The position numbers and the translations under genes are program-made. The notes below the pieces were generated by a model, which had not been told where the DNA came from, made no database searches, and was given only the letters and a program-made list of their open reading frames with translations. Positions 9,884-17,795 of a DNA stretch of 30,178 nt are shown here, piece after piece. Source of the DNA: Promethearchaeota archaeon (lineage in GTDB: Archaea; Asgardarchaeota; Lokiarchaeia; Sigynarchaeales; SOKP01). Numbering within the stretch: position 1 is the first letter of the stretch; every line of letters begins with the position of its first letter. Where the stretch lies: positions 1 to 30,178 of the forward strand of contig JAGXNR010000031.1 in NCBI GenBank assembly GCA_019894875.1, given 5' to 3'.

Positions 9884-9899
9884 GTGTGAAACTTCACAC
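9884..9899. promoter_or_regulatory. Palindromic operator-like site between FrhB-like gene and rhaA
   Basis: A perfect inverted repeat, GTGTGAA-AC-TTCACAC (7-bp arms, 2-bp centre), in the 145-bp divergent spacer. Its size and symmetry suit a dimeric winged-helix or ribbon-helix-helix regulator. It is about 30 bases above the FrhB-like ATG and about 100 bases above the rhaA ATG. The regulator is not identified. Confidence 0.4.
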
Positions 9900-9925
9900 T
9901 AAAAATATAATTGCATAAATAAGGT

Positions 9926-9949
9926 ATTGCTTTTAACAATTGCTTTTAA
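9926..9949. repeat. Tandem direct repeat upstream of rhaA
   Basis: The 11-mer ATTGCTTTTAA occurs twice, at 9926..9936 and 9939..9949, 13 bp apart. It lies 50-75 bases upstream of the rhaA ATG, just above a possible weak TATA element (around 9953..9959). That position would fit an activator or repressor site. Function is inferred from position only. Confidence 0.4.
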
Positions 9950-9999
9950 TGATTTATGCTTCAAAGATCTAGAAAAGAAAAAAAATTTTAGAAATCGAG

Positions 10000-11265
10000 A
10001 TGAATACTAAAATCGAGGAAGCATATGCTCTAGCTTCTAAAAAATATGATGATTTGGGTATAGATACTGATAAATTATTAGACATTTTATTAGAGATCCC
10101 AATTTCTGTTAATGCATGGCAAGGTGATGATGTTGGGGGATTTGAAAGACCAAATGCAGAGTTAAGTGGGGGTGGGATCATTGCTACAGGAAATTATCCG
10201 GGTAAAGCAAGAAATATTCAAGAACTTCAAATGGATTTAGAAAAGGCATTATCTCTTATTCCGGGTAATCATCGTGTAAACCTACATTCTTTCCATGGGG
10301 ATTTTGGGGGAAAATTTGTGGAACGAGATAAGTACACACCCGAACACTTCCAGAGATGGATCGATTGGGCTAATGAAAGAAATTTAAAATTGGATTTAAA
10401 TAGTACACTCTTTTCTCATTCGAAAGCAAATGACGGTTTTACTTTAAGCAGTAAATCAAATGAAATCCGTCAGTTTTGGATTGATCATGTATGTAGATGT
10501 AGAGAAATAAGTGTTGAAATAGGGAAACAGTTAAAAAGTCCCTGTATACACAATATTTGGATTCCTGATGGTTTAAAAGATATCCCCATAGATAGAAAAG
10601 GATATAGAGAATTATTAAAAAATTCCCTAGATCAGATACTCCAAAAAAAATATTCTTCTTCAGCAATGAAAGATACAATTGAAGGAAAACTTTTTGGTAT
10701 CGGTAGTGAAGCCTTTGTAGTTGGTAGCCATGAATTTTATTTAAGTTATGCCATTGCCAATCAGATTATGTTAACTCTTGATACGGGACACTTTCATCCT
10801 ACAGAATCTGTAGGAGATAAAATTTCAGCAATTCTTCCATTCATCCCTGAATTATTAATACATATTAGTCGTGGTATAAGATGGGACAGTGATCATGTAG
10901 TGATATTGAGTGACGATTTGATTCAACTAACTGAAGAAATTGTAAGGAGTAATGCAATAGATAGAATAAATCTAGGATTAGATTATTTTGATGCTTCCAT
11001 TAATCGTGTGGGTGCTTGGGTGATTGGAACTCGAGCGGTTCAAAAGGGCTTATTGTATGCGATGCTTCAACCTTGGGCTATTTTAAAGGAATATGAAGAG
11101 AAAGGTAAATATTTCCAACGTCTCGCTCTGCTTGAAGAATTAAAATCTCTTCCATATGGATCTGTGTGGGACTTCCTCTGTTTAAAAAATGATGTTCCAG
11201 TAGGGATTTCTTGGATTAAGGAAATTGAGAAATATGATGAGAGAGTTTTAAGAAAGAGAAGCTAA
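10000..11265 (+). CDS. rhaA: L-rhamnose isomerase
   Basis: Converts L-rhamnose to L-rhamnulose using divalent metal ions. The 421-residue length matches RhaA, and family signatures are present throughout: VNAWQGDDVGGFE (37-49), NLHSFHGDFGG, IHNIWIPDGLKDIPIDR, LDTGHFHPTE and LGLDYFDASINRVGAWVIGTR near the C-terminus (metal and substrate site). The ATG at 10000 fits the family N-terminus. It is a lone gene: no rhamnulokinase, aldolase or rhamnose transporter is nearby. It may act on another 6-deoxy or aldose sugar, since RhaA enzymes are often broad in specificity. The upstream spacer contains a palindrome and direct repeats, suggesting regulation. Confidence 0.93.
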   Translation: MNTKIEEAYALASKKYDDLGIDTDKLLDILLEIPISVNAWQGDDVGGFERPNAELSGGGIIATGNYPGKARNIQELQMDLEKALSLIPGNHRVNLHSFHGDFGGKFVERDKYTPEHFQRWIDWANERNLKLDLNSTLFSHSKANDGFTLSSKSNEIRQFWIDHVCRCREISVEIGKQLKSPCIHNIWIPDGLKDIPIDRKGYRELLKNSLDQILQKKYSSSAMKDTIEGKLFGIGSEAFVVGSHEFYLSYAIANQIMLTLDTGHFHPTESVGDKISAILPFIPELLIHISRGIRWDSDHVVILSDDLIQLTEEIVRSNAIDRINLGLDYFDASINRVGAWVIGTRAVQKGLLYAMLQPWAILKEYEEKGKYFQRLALLEELKSLPYGSVWDFLCLKNDVPVGISWIKEIEKYDERVLRKRS

Positions 11266-11275
11266 TTAAAAGAGA

Positions 11276-11566
11276 CTAACCTTCCTCATCTGATTCATCT
11301 AGTAAACTAGAGCAAGTCTCGTCTAGTTTTTTTATAATATGATCTCGATCCTTCCAAGTTATCCATGTATTTCCTGATTTTTCAAAATGAAACCCGTCGT
11401 ATTCTTCTTTGACTTTTGCTAGGGTTTTTTTAATAAAACTCCAAGAAAAGCCCGTATCTTCAACTACTTTCGCAATAGCAACAGGATGATTGATTTCCAG
11501 TTTTTCATTGAAATAATCAATAATTTTTTCGAATCCCGTTTTAGGGGTTTTTTCTACCTTTGACAT
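11276..11566 (-). CDS. Small winged-helix-like protein
   Basis: A 96-residue acidic protein. After a short N-terminus comes a predicted helix-turn-helix (HPVAIAKVVEDTGFSWSFIKKTLAKV, residues about 27-52), followed by a beta-wing FHFEKSGNTWITWK (about 59-72) and an acidic tail ending DESDEEG. This is the shape of an archaeal winged-helix DNA-binding or adaptor domain. It ends 10 bases from the rhaA stop in convergent orientation. It lies 60 bases after the membrane-protein gene on the same strand, so they may be co-transcribed. Target unknown. Confidence 0.72.
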   Translation of the reverse strand: MSKVEKTPKTGFEKIIDYFNEKLEINHPVAIAKVVEDTGFSWSFIKKTLAKVKEEYDGFHFEKSGNTWITWKDRDHIIKKLDETCSSLLDESDEEG

Positions 11567-11626
11567 AAGATAAAATTTTGTTTAATACTTCTATATAAAA
11601 TAGATTAATATTTATTTAAAGTGTGA

Positions 11627-12664
11627 TCAGTCATTTTCTGTAGTTTCAATTTCATTTTTCCCTTCTCTATGTGCGATAATCGAATGGATGCCAAAAAATA
11701 AAGTAAATAATATAAAGATTATCAGAATAAACACATCTAATTTATCAACAAGAGGCACATCTAATCCTTGGAAATTAGGAAAAACTTTGGTAAATTGAGC
11801 AATCAATTTCATGAGAATTACAAATATTGATAATGTTTCAGCTCTGACGATCTTGAATTTGTTCTCTAAATACTCTATTTTATCAAAAACAGACCCTATG
11901 ATATAAATAAATAGAAAGAGGTCGATTAAAAAGCTGGTCCATTCAAACCCGATAGTATCCGGGAATATAGCTTCGGCAATTAAGTCTATTATGATGTAGA
12001 GAATATAGAAAAAGGTTAAGACAAAAAATAGAGTGATATAAGCAGCAAATTTCTTTACAACTACTAGTCTAGCGATTACAATTACAATTAAAATAACATT
12101 TACCCAAAAAACAATCCGAAAAATATTTGCACTATTTCTAGCTGCTACTGGAAATTTGTTACCAAAGTAATTCCATGTAAAAATAAAAATTAGACCCGTA
12201 AGGAGTCCAAAACATATAAATTCAATTATTCTTGAGTAAGTGTTATATTTTTCATTTTTATAGAGAATATCATCAAATTTTGTTGAGGAATCCATACAAA
12301 GTTTGAAAGCAAAAAAGATAGTGAGGAGTTGATTAGCGATTAAACACACCAAGGAAAATAGGATAAGGAAACCTTTAAAAATGATTACTGTAGGTACTGA
12401 GATGGCAAAAACAATTAAAATGATATAATTGGGCAATTTTTCTATTGGTTTAAATAGAGAAATTGTAAGCAAAAGAACGTTAAATCCTACCAATATCCCA
12501 ATGAATACGAAAAGAAATTGAAAAAATTGAGGTACTGAAGTTAAAGTACGACCAAATATAATTAAAAACCAGGAAATTATGAAAGATATCAAAATTATAA
12601 CATAAAGAGGTTTTCTAAAAAAATCCTTAAGTCCATTTATAAACGACATAATATCTTTATCCAT
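11627..12664 (-). CDS. Polytopic membrane protein of unknown function
   Basis: I do not recognise this 345-residue protein. It is strongly hydrophobic, with about nine or ten membrane segments, starting with LYVIILISFIISWFLIIFG (residues 19-37) and ending near residue 335 before a short hydrophilic tail (HREGKNEIETTEND). No transporter or enzyme signature was seen. It lies between a winged-helix protein and a 3-hydroxyacyl-CoA dehydrogenase gene, 83 bases after the latter. The ATG at 12664 is the first possible start; a downstream ATG (MSFINGL) five codons later is an alternative. Confidence 0.72.
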   Translation of the reverse strand: MDKDIMSFINGLKDFFRKPLYVIILISFIISWFLIIFGRTLTSVPQFFQFLFVFIGILVGFNVLLLTISLFKPIEKLPNYIILIVFAISVPTVIIFKGFLILFSLVCLIANQLLTIFFAFKLCMDSSTKFDDILYKNEKYNTYSRIIEFICFGLLTGLIFIFTWNYFGNKFPVAARNSANIFRIVFWVNVILIVIVIARLVVVKKFAAYITLFFVLTFFYILYIIIDLIAEAIFPDTIGFEWTSFLIDLFLFIYIIGSVFDKIEYLENKFKIVRAETLSIFVILMKLIAQFTKVFPNFQGLDVPLVDKLDVFILIIFILFTLFFGIHSIIAHREGKNEIETTEND

Positions 12665-12747
12665 TCACTTATTTTAAATTACTTATAGTAAATTTTATAA
12701 AAATTTTATGGAAATAATTTAACATCTAAAGCTTATTACTATCATAT

Positions 12748-13935
12748 CTATTTTCTCATATCAAGAAATTTGCCTGTTTTCAATAAATTACATGGTTTTA
12801 CATAATTTATACCTGTTTCTTCTACAAAATCTTCCAGCAATCCTATCCATTTTTGATAATTTCTCTTTCCCGGCCCAAAAGGTCCCGGTAAATTCATTCC
12901 GGCCATAATTGTATCATCAATTGTTTTATACCCCTTTACAATCCCTTCCTCTAGAAGTTTGCATCCTTCATTCAATTGTATCGCCATAAAAAGCTCAATA
13001 TTAAAAAGTCCAGCTTTTTTTTCTTTTGAAATAATTGGCTTCCCTTGTTTCCATTCAAAAAAACCTTTCCCTGTTTTTCTTCCTAATTTTCCATCCTTTA
13101 CTAGTCCGGTTATAGTCATACATGGGGAAAATTCTGGAGAAAGTTTTTCAGCAAAATAATTCATAGTATTATAAACTACATCAAGCCCTAAATAATCCAA
13201 TTTGGCAAATGGTCCAATTTCTGCTATAGCCTCTGCATCTGCATCTATTTCTTCCAGAGGGATTCTATTTTCAATCGAATATTCAAGAAGCCATTTTAAA
13301 TAAATGCTAGTTGAGAGCATTAGTCTATTTACAATAAAACCAGGACTTTCTTTTTGAAGAAGTGGTAAAAATCGTTTTCCCCGGAGTGCAGGAAATCTCT
13401 TACAAACCTCTTGCGTAATATTTATGGTACTATCTGAAGTTTCCTCTCCTCTTATAATTTCAATTAACCGAAGAACAACAATTGGTGTAAAAAAATGACA
13501 TCCAATAACTTTATCCGGTTTTCCAGATGAAGAGGCTATTTCTGTTATGCTCATTGTGGAAGTGTTAGTTGCTAATATTGCATGTTCTGGACTCAACATC
13601 CCCAATCTCTCAAATAGGTCCTGTTTGAGTTCCATAATTTCAGGAATCACCTCGATAATAAAATCTGCTTGAGACACTGCTTTTTCCAGATCAGTTTCTT
13701 TTATTAGATTCTTTATTAAATTAGGATTTGTATAAATAGGGTTTAAGGATCCTTTTAAATTGAGGTGTTCAAGGTTCTTAACAATTTTCATTGATGCTTT
13801 TACTAAAATTTCATCAGTTAAATCATTCAAAATTACTTTATGAAATCCTCCCATTAATGCAACTTGGGCAATTTCATGACCCATTGTCCCTGCTCCGATA
13901 ACAGTAATTGTCTTAACATTATCAATATTGACCAT
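12748..13935 (-). CDS. 3-hydroxyacyl-CoA dehydrogenase
   Basis: NAD-dependent oxidation of (S)-3-hydroxyacyl-CoA to 3-ketoacyl-CoA, or the reverse. The N-terminal Rossmann domain has VIGAGTMGHEIAQVA (12-26). The dimerisation and catalytic parts follow, with ATNTSTMSITEIAS and CHFFTP containing the family's catalytic His. A second C-terminal helical domain is present (FMAIQLNEGCKLLEEG, NLPGPFGPG), making the protein 395 residues rather than the about 285 of the short bacterial HbdA form. No thiolase or separate enoyl-CoA hydratase is in the window, so whether it acts in beta-oxidation or another acyl pathway is open. It is followed by the membrane protein on the same strand. Confidence 0.92.
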   Translation of the reverse strand: MVNIDNVKTITVIGAGTMGHEIAQVALMGGFHKVILNDLTDEILVKASMKIVKNLEHLNLKGSLNPIYTNPNLIKNLIKETDLEKAVSQADFIIEVIPEIMELKQDLFERLGMLSPEHAILATNTSTMSITEIASSSGKPDKVIGCHFFTPIVVLRLIEIIRGEETSDSTINITQEVCKRFPALRGKRFLPLLQKESPGFIVNRLMLSTSIYLKWLLEYSIENRIPLEEIDADAEAIAEIGPFAKLDYLGLDVVYNTMNYFAEKLSPEFSPCMTITGLVKDGKLGRKTGKGFFEWKQGKPIISKEKKAGLFNIELFMAIQLNEGCKLLEEGIVKGYKTIDDTIMAGMNLPGPFGPGKRNYQKWIGLLEDFVEETGINYVKPCNLLKTGKFLDMRK

Positions 13936-14021
13936 GTTTCGGAATCTCTTAGTTAATCTAGGCTAGTCTTATCTAAATTGTTAAATAGGATTAATTTTTT
14001 AAAAAGTTTGCATTAATTTAA

Positions 14022-15026
14022 CTATAAAATTATAGAAATCAAATACCATGAAAGCAACATTGTTCCTATCCCAAGAAAAATTGAGATAGGTAAACCGGGT
14101 AAGATTTTATTTCTCTTTAATCCCATAATTGTAATACCCGTCCCAATTATAATTGCTACTGCAGTTACTATCATAACAATTATATTATTAGTATGAACAA
14201 GAGCGCTTGATGTGAGCATACTATAAAAAGCTAAATCTCCAATACCTATCTCTATTTTCGATGTGTCGTATGCATATTCTCCACTTTCAAGTTTAGTATT
14301 AATCTCTTCTTCTGAAATTGAATTTCCATCATCAGTAGGTTCTGATACCATCTCAATTAATTGTTTTATAGGACCGTGTTTATAAAAAACCGCAAACATA
14401 TCCCATAAGGAAATTCCTATTAATATTGCCAGAGTTGTCCAAAGTGGCATTAAAACACCCATAGACGCCCCAATTAATAAACCAATATATAATACAATGA
14501 AATTTTTTAATTTAATTGAAGTAGAAGTGAAATACTTGTAGATCAATAGTATAGTAAACACAGCAGTAAAAAATATGAGTTCAATATCAAATAAATAGAA
14601 TAATCTTAGGTTGGTGTTAAAAATTAACCACAAAATTATCTCCCCAAAAAACCAAGTCTGAAAAAATGCTACAATACCAAATCCTACCCCAAAAATGTAC
14701 ATTAATGTACCGATCCCCTTTTTTTTTATTACAAAAATAATAATAAATCCGGAAAGAGCGGCTATTGCGGTATAGATTAATCCGTTAATTATTCCACCAA
14801 TCACCCCATATTCGCTTTCTGAGACATATCCACCATCTACCTGTACTCCAGCTTCAACATATGTTAAGTATGATAAAATACCTGCGATTATAACAACTAT
14901 GATAGTTGGAATTGGGTATAATCTTCTTCTAATCTGGTAAGTCGGGAAAAAATTGGGGATTGTATTTTTTTTAACTAAAGTTTGATCGTTTTCTAATTCC
15001 TCTGAGTTTTTAGAATTTTCTGCCAT
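14022..15026 (-). CDS. Presenilin-type intramembrane aspartyl protease (family A22)
   Basis: A 334-residue protein with about nine hydrophobic segments. The two catalytic aspartates of the presenilin/signal-peptide-peptidase family are visible: Asp209 in LWDMFAVF and Asp264 in GIGDLAFYSML. The C-terminal PAL-type motif appears as LPGLPISI (309-316). Three stretches resemble eukaryotic presenilin: DMFAVFYKHGPIKQLIE recalls presenilin-1 DLVAVLCPKGPLRMLVE, GIGDLAFYS recalls GLGDFIFYS, and LPGLPISI recalls LPALPISI. The hydrophilic loop between the aspartates (residues 225-258) is short and acidic. It is predicted to cut transmembrane segments of membrane proteins; substrates are unknown. No nicastrin-, APH1- or PEN2-like gene was seen. 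It is divergent from the archaemetzincin gene. Confidence 0.88.
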   Translation of the reverse strand: MAENSKNSEELENDQTLVKKNTIPNFFPTYQIRRRLYPIPTIIVVIIAGILSYLTYVEAGVQVDGGYVSESEYGVIGGIINGLIYTAIAALSGFIIIFVIKKKGIGTLMYIFGVGFGIVAFFQTWFFGEIILWLIFNTNLRLFYLFDIELIFFTAVFTILLIYKYFTSTSIKLKNFIVLYIGLLIGASMGVLMPLWTTLAILIGISLWDMFAVFYKHGPIKQLIEMVSEPTDDGNSISEEEINTKLESGEYAYDTSKIEIGIGDLAFYSMLTSSALVHTNNIIVMIVTAVAIIIGTGITIMGLKRNKILPGLPISIFLGIGTMLLSWYLISIIL

Positions 15027-15172
15027 GATTCTATGTGTAGTATTATCAAATTATCGTAATTTATTTTATAATATAATTAATGATATAAATACCTATTATT
15101 AATGAATCTAATCTCATTTAATATTAATAGTAAAATTAATTTAGATTATTTTAAAAACATCTACAACAAATT

Positions 15173-15919
15173 ATGACCAAATTCCAGAAATACGAGCAGA
15201 AAATCAGAAAAAATATCACGAGATTAAAGAAATTTGTAACAAGAATTGGGATATCTTACCCAGAAGCAATAGAATTAATCAACGATACACCAGAAAAACT
15301 GATATTGCCTTGTCATCTAGGAATTTTATTTTATGGTGATTTTGATATTAAATTATTTGACCAAATTGAATCTTACTTAAATTATGTTTATGATTCCTTC
15401 TTTTTTGAAATTAGAAATTTAGGTTTATTACGTTTCTCAAAAGAACTTTACTCAAAAGGGATAAAAAAAGAATATAAAGAACTGAGAAAATCTAATAATA
15501 AATTAAGCATCCACCCCACAAATAAGTTTTATCGCTTACTAATAGAAAAAAGAATTGAAGAAAAACTCGGTATGATAATTGCTCTTACGGATCTTCCAAT
15601 TTACTCGAGTACCGAAATAAATATTTTATTTTTATTTGGGGAGACTAATTTAAAACATCGAACGAGTATAGTATCTACTCTAAAGTTGAAAGAAAGTTTT
15701 TATTATCGACCAAATGATCAAAACCTCTTTTTTCAGAGATTAATTAAAGAGATCATTCATGAAATCGGTCACATTATATTGGGTTCGAGGCATTGTAAAG
15801 AAAATTCATGCGTTATGAAATTTTCTGAAACTATTGAAGAAATTGATAAGAAATCAAATAAATTTTGCTTATTATGTAAAGGAAAACTAGATAATGTGAG
15901 AAAAATATACAATTTCTAA
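15173..15919 (+). CDS. Archaemetzincin-like zinc metalloprotease
   Basis: A 248-residue protein with the archaemetzincin C-terminal layout: HEIGH (196-200), third zinc ligand His207, Cys208, Cys213, Met215, then CLLC (232-235). The family residues FGETN, SIVSTLKLKESFYY and CVMKFS are also present. It is predicted to be a zinc-dependent endopeptidase with a structural Zn held by the cysteines. Relative to the usual HExxHxxGxxHC spacing there is one extra residue between the second His and Gly (HEIGH-IIL-G-SRH-C). An N-terminal extension of about 45 residues, rich in Lys and Arg, precedes the catalytic domain. It is divergent from the presenilin gene with 146 bases between. Confidence 0.88.
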   Translation: MTKFQKYEQKIRKNITRLKKFVTRIGISYPEAIELINDTPEKLILPCHLGILFYGDFDIKLFDQIESYLNYVYDSFFFEIRNLGLLRFSKELYSKGIKKEYKELRKSNNKLSIHPTNKFYRLLIEKRIEEKLGMIIALTDLPIYSSTEINILFLFGETNLKHRTSIVSTLKLKESFYYRPNDQNLFFQRLIKEIIHEIGHIILGSRHCKENSCVMKFSETIEEIDKKSNKFCLLCKGKLDNVRKIYNF

Positions 15920-15930
15920 AGAAGGAAAAA

Positions 15931-17181
15931 TTAAAAACTAACAGCTGGTAATTTGTGGATAAATTCTTTTACTAATTGGACTCTTTCCTTCCTTTCCTTC
16001 TTGTAATATCTAAGAGGATAAAGTTCATTAATAAGAAACTTATATAGTTCTACCCAAGTCTTTGCAATGGAACTAATTCGATAACTTTCAGCAACTTTTT
16101 TCGCATTTCTTCCCATTTCTAAACGAAGATCATCATCTTTAAGTAATTTTACTGCTTTTTCTTGAAAATCATATAAATCTTTACTCAAATAACCGGTTTT
16201 TCCATGCCTTATTACATCTGATATCCCAACACTGTTAGAACCAATGCAAGGAGTCCCTTGCGCCATACTTTCTAACAAAACTAATCCTTCTGCTTCAATC
16301 CAAGACCAAAGACAAGAAATATCCGCAGTATTGTAGAGCTTTAGTAAGTCAACAAAAGGTACTTTGCCCAAATATGATACATAATCATTATAATCCTTCT
16401 TTTTAAGCATATTTAAGACATGCGATGTTGATGGACCATCACTTCCAACCAGAACTAAATGTGAATCTGGTACCTCCTTGTGAATCTTCTTAAATGCTTT
16501 GATGATAGTTAATTGATGTTTCTCGGGAGAAAGCCTTGAAGCATAAAGGAGGATCTTTTTGTTATCCAAATTATATTTTTCTCGTATCCCATTTTGCCTA
16601 ACATCAGTAAAATAACTGTCATTAACCCCATTTGAAAGACAAACAATTGGTTCTTTAAACCGCCGTTTTCTGAGTAAATCTTTCTTAGATTTTGTTGGAA
16701 CAGAGACTAGATCATATTTATCTAATATATGTCTTTCATATCGCCAAACCCAATCCATTCTTGATAATAGTTTACCTATAACAGGAATATACTGTGAAGT
16801 ATAAAATGAGAGGGGGGAATTATGTGTACCACACATTGGAATTCCTATATATTTAGCCCAATTAATGGCCATCGAACCAAAGCTAGCATGAGTATGGATA
16901 TGTGCAATATCCAGATAATCATGCTTACAAAAAAAATATCTATGTATAGGAAAACTTAGGATAAAACCAGTTTTAGGAGAGATTTTTGCCCCTAAAAAGT
17001 TATGGAGACAGAGATTTTTAGGACTATTCACTGATCTTGTAAGTCCGGGCGCATACACGTGAACATTATGGTCAGTATTGGTTGCTATAGATTCTGCAAG
17101 ATTTTTGCATGCAATGGCCGTACCATTGACTTGTGAAAACATACTTGAAAACATTCCAATATCAAGTATTTGTTTAGCCAT
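15931..17181 (-). CDS. GT4-family glycosyltransferase
   Basis: A GT-B fold retaining glycosyltransferase of 416 residues. The N-terminal acceptor domain has HIHTHASFGSMAINWAK and CGTHNS; the C-terminal nucleotide-sugar domain has LLYASRLSPEKHQLTIIKAF, VLVGSDGPS and the donor-binding E-x7-E motif EAEGLVLLE. The ending KTGYLSKDLYDFQEKAVKLL is also typical of this family. The layout resembles lipid glycosyltransferases such as diacylglycerol glucosyltransferase, but acceptor and donor are not determinable. The gene converges with archaemetzincin, 11 bases apart. A TATA-like TTTATATAAATA (minus strand, around 17257..17268) lies about 80 bases above the start. Confidence 0.9.
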   Translation of the reverse strand: MAKQILDIGMFSSMFSQVNGTAIACKNLAESIATNTDHNVHVYAPGLTRSVNSPKNLCLHNFLGAKISPKTGFILSFPIHRYFFCKHDYLDIAHIHTHASFGSMAINWAKYIGIPMCGTHNSPLSFYTSQYIPVIGKLLSRMDWVWRYERHILDKYDLVSVPTKSKKDLLRKRRFKEPIVCLSNGVNDSYFTDVRQNGIREKYNLDNKKILLYASRLSPEKHQLTIIKAFKKIHKEVPDSHLVLVGSDGPSTSHVLNMLKKKDYNDYVSYLGKVPFVDLLKLYNTADISCLWSWIEAEGLVLLESMAQGTPCIGSNSVGISDVIRHGKTGYLSKDLYDFQEKAVKLLKDDDLRLEMGRNAKKVAESYRISSIAKTWVELYKFLINELYPLRYYKKERKERVQLVKEFIHKLPAVSF

Positions 17182-17489
17182 TGTGCTTCAGGGATGAGAG
17201 ATTGTTTAATTACTTATCTTAATTTTTTTATTATACTTTGATTAAATACTTATTTATATAAAACTTTGATTATTAAAAAAAACGCTGATTTTTAATAAAG
17301 TCAATATTTCACTCCTATTGTTAAATTTTCATTGTTATAAATTCCCAATACTTATTTGGGTTCTAAAATTTTAGTTTTTTGCTTTAATCGAAACACTTCT
17401 TTATTCATTTAATTTCATTTTTTCAATTTCACCAATAAATGAAAAGATAAATCACAAAATTTTTTTGAAGTAAAAAATAAATCTTAGTT
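17182..17489. other. A/T-rich intergenic region (308 bp), no gene seen
   Basis: Divergent spacer between the glycosyltransferase and the 60-residue gene. It contains a TATA-like stretch near 17257..17268 and a short hairpin (CCCAA at 17344..17348 pairing with TTGGG at 17356..17360). No open frame, tRNA or repeat array was recognised. Confidence 0.6.
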
Positions 17490-17672
17490 ATGGATTCAAA
17501 AGAAGAGAAAAAAATAATTGATGAAATTCTAGATCAAAGGAGATTATCTTATTCAATAGAAATATTAGATATTCAAGGAGATAAGTATACAGTTCGCAAC
17601 AACTTTGGTTCTACGATCGTGTATCTAAAGAAAAGCAATGGCTATTTTTTAGAAGAAGAAATTGAAAGATAA
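17490..17672 (+). CDS. Small acidic hypothetical protein (60 residues)
   Basis: A 60-residue soluble, charged protein not recognised: a helical N-terminus (SKEEKKIIDEILDQRR) followed by a beta-hairpin-like stretch (EILDIQGDKYTVRNNFGST) and an acidic end (EEEIER). Start ATG at 17490. It has no signal peptide or membrane segment. It stands alone, about 120 bases before the start of the next gene on the same strand, which has its own TATA box. Coding status is likely but not certain given its size. Confidence 0.5.
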   Translation: MDSKEEKKIIDEILDQRRLSYSIEILDIQGDKYTVRNNFGSTIVYLKKSNGYFLEEEIER

Positions 17673-17752
17673 ATTATTTGGTCAAAAGGGGGTTTTATTT
17701 TTTATTTTAATCTAATTATTATTTACTTTAGTTAAGAATTTAAGATAAAAAT

Positions 17753-17762
17753 TTTATAAATA
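17753..17762 (+). promoter_or_regulatory. TATA box for the gene at 17796
   Basis: TTTATAAATA is a canonical archaeal TATA element. Transcription expected about 22-27 bases downstream would begin near 17785, about 10 bases before the ATG at 17796. This supports 17796, rather than the GTG at 17869, as the intended start. Confidence 0.5.
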
Positions 17763-17795
17763 CAATAAAGAGAAATAAAAATAAATTATATTAAG

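Noticed and set aside
9866..9899. T17 plus hairpin as a transcription terminator
   Set aside because: On the plus strand the T run precedes the stem instead of following it, and no plus-strand gene ends here; an operator is a better explanation.
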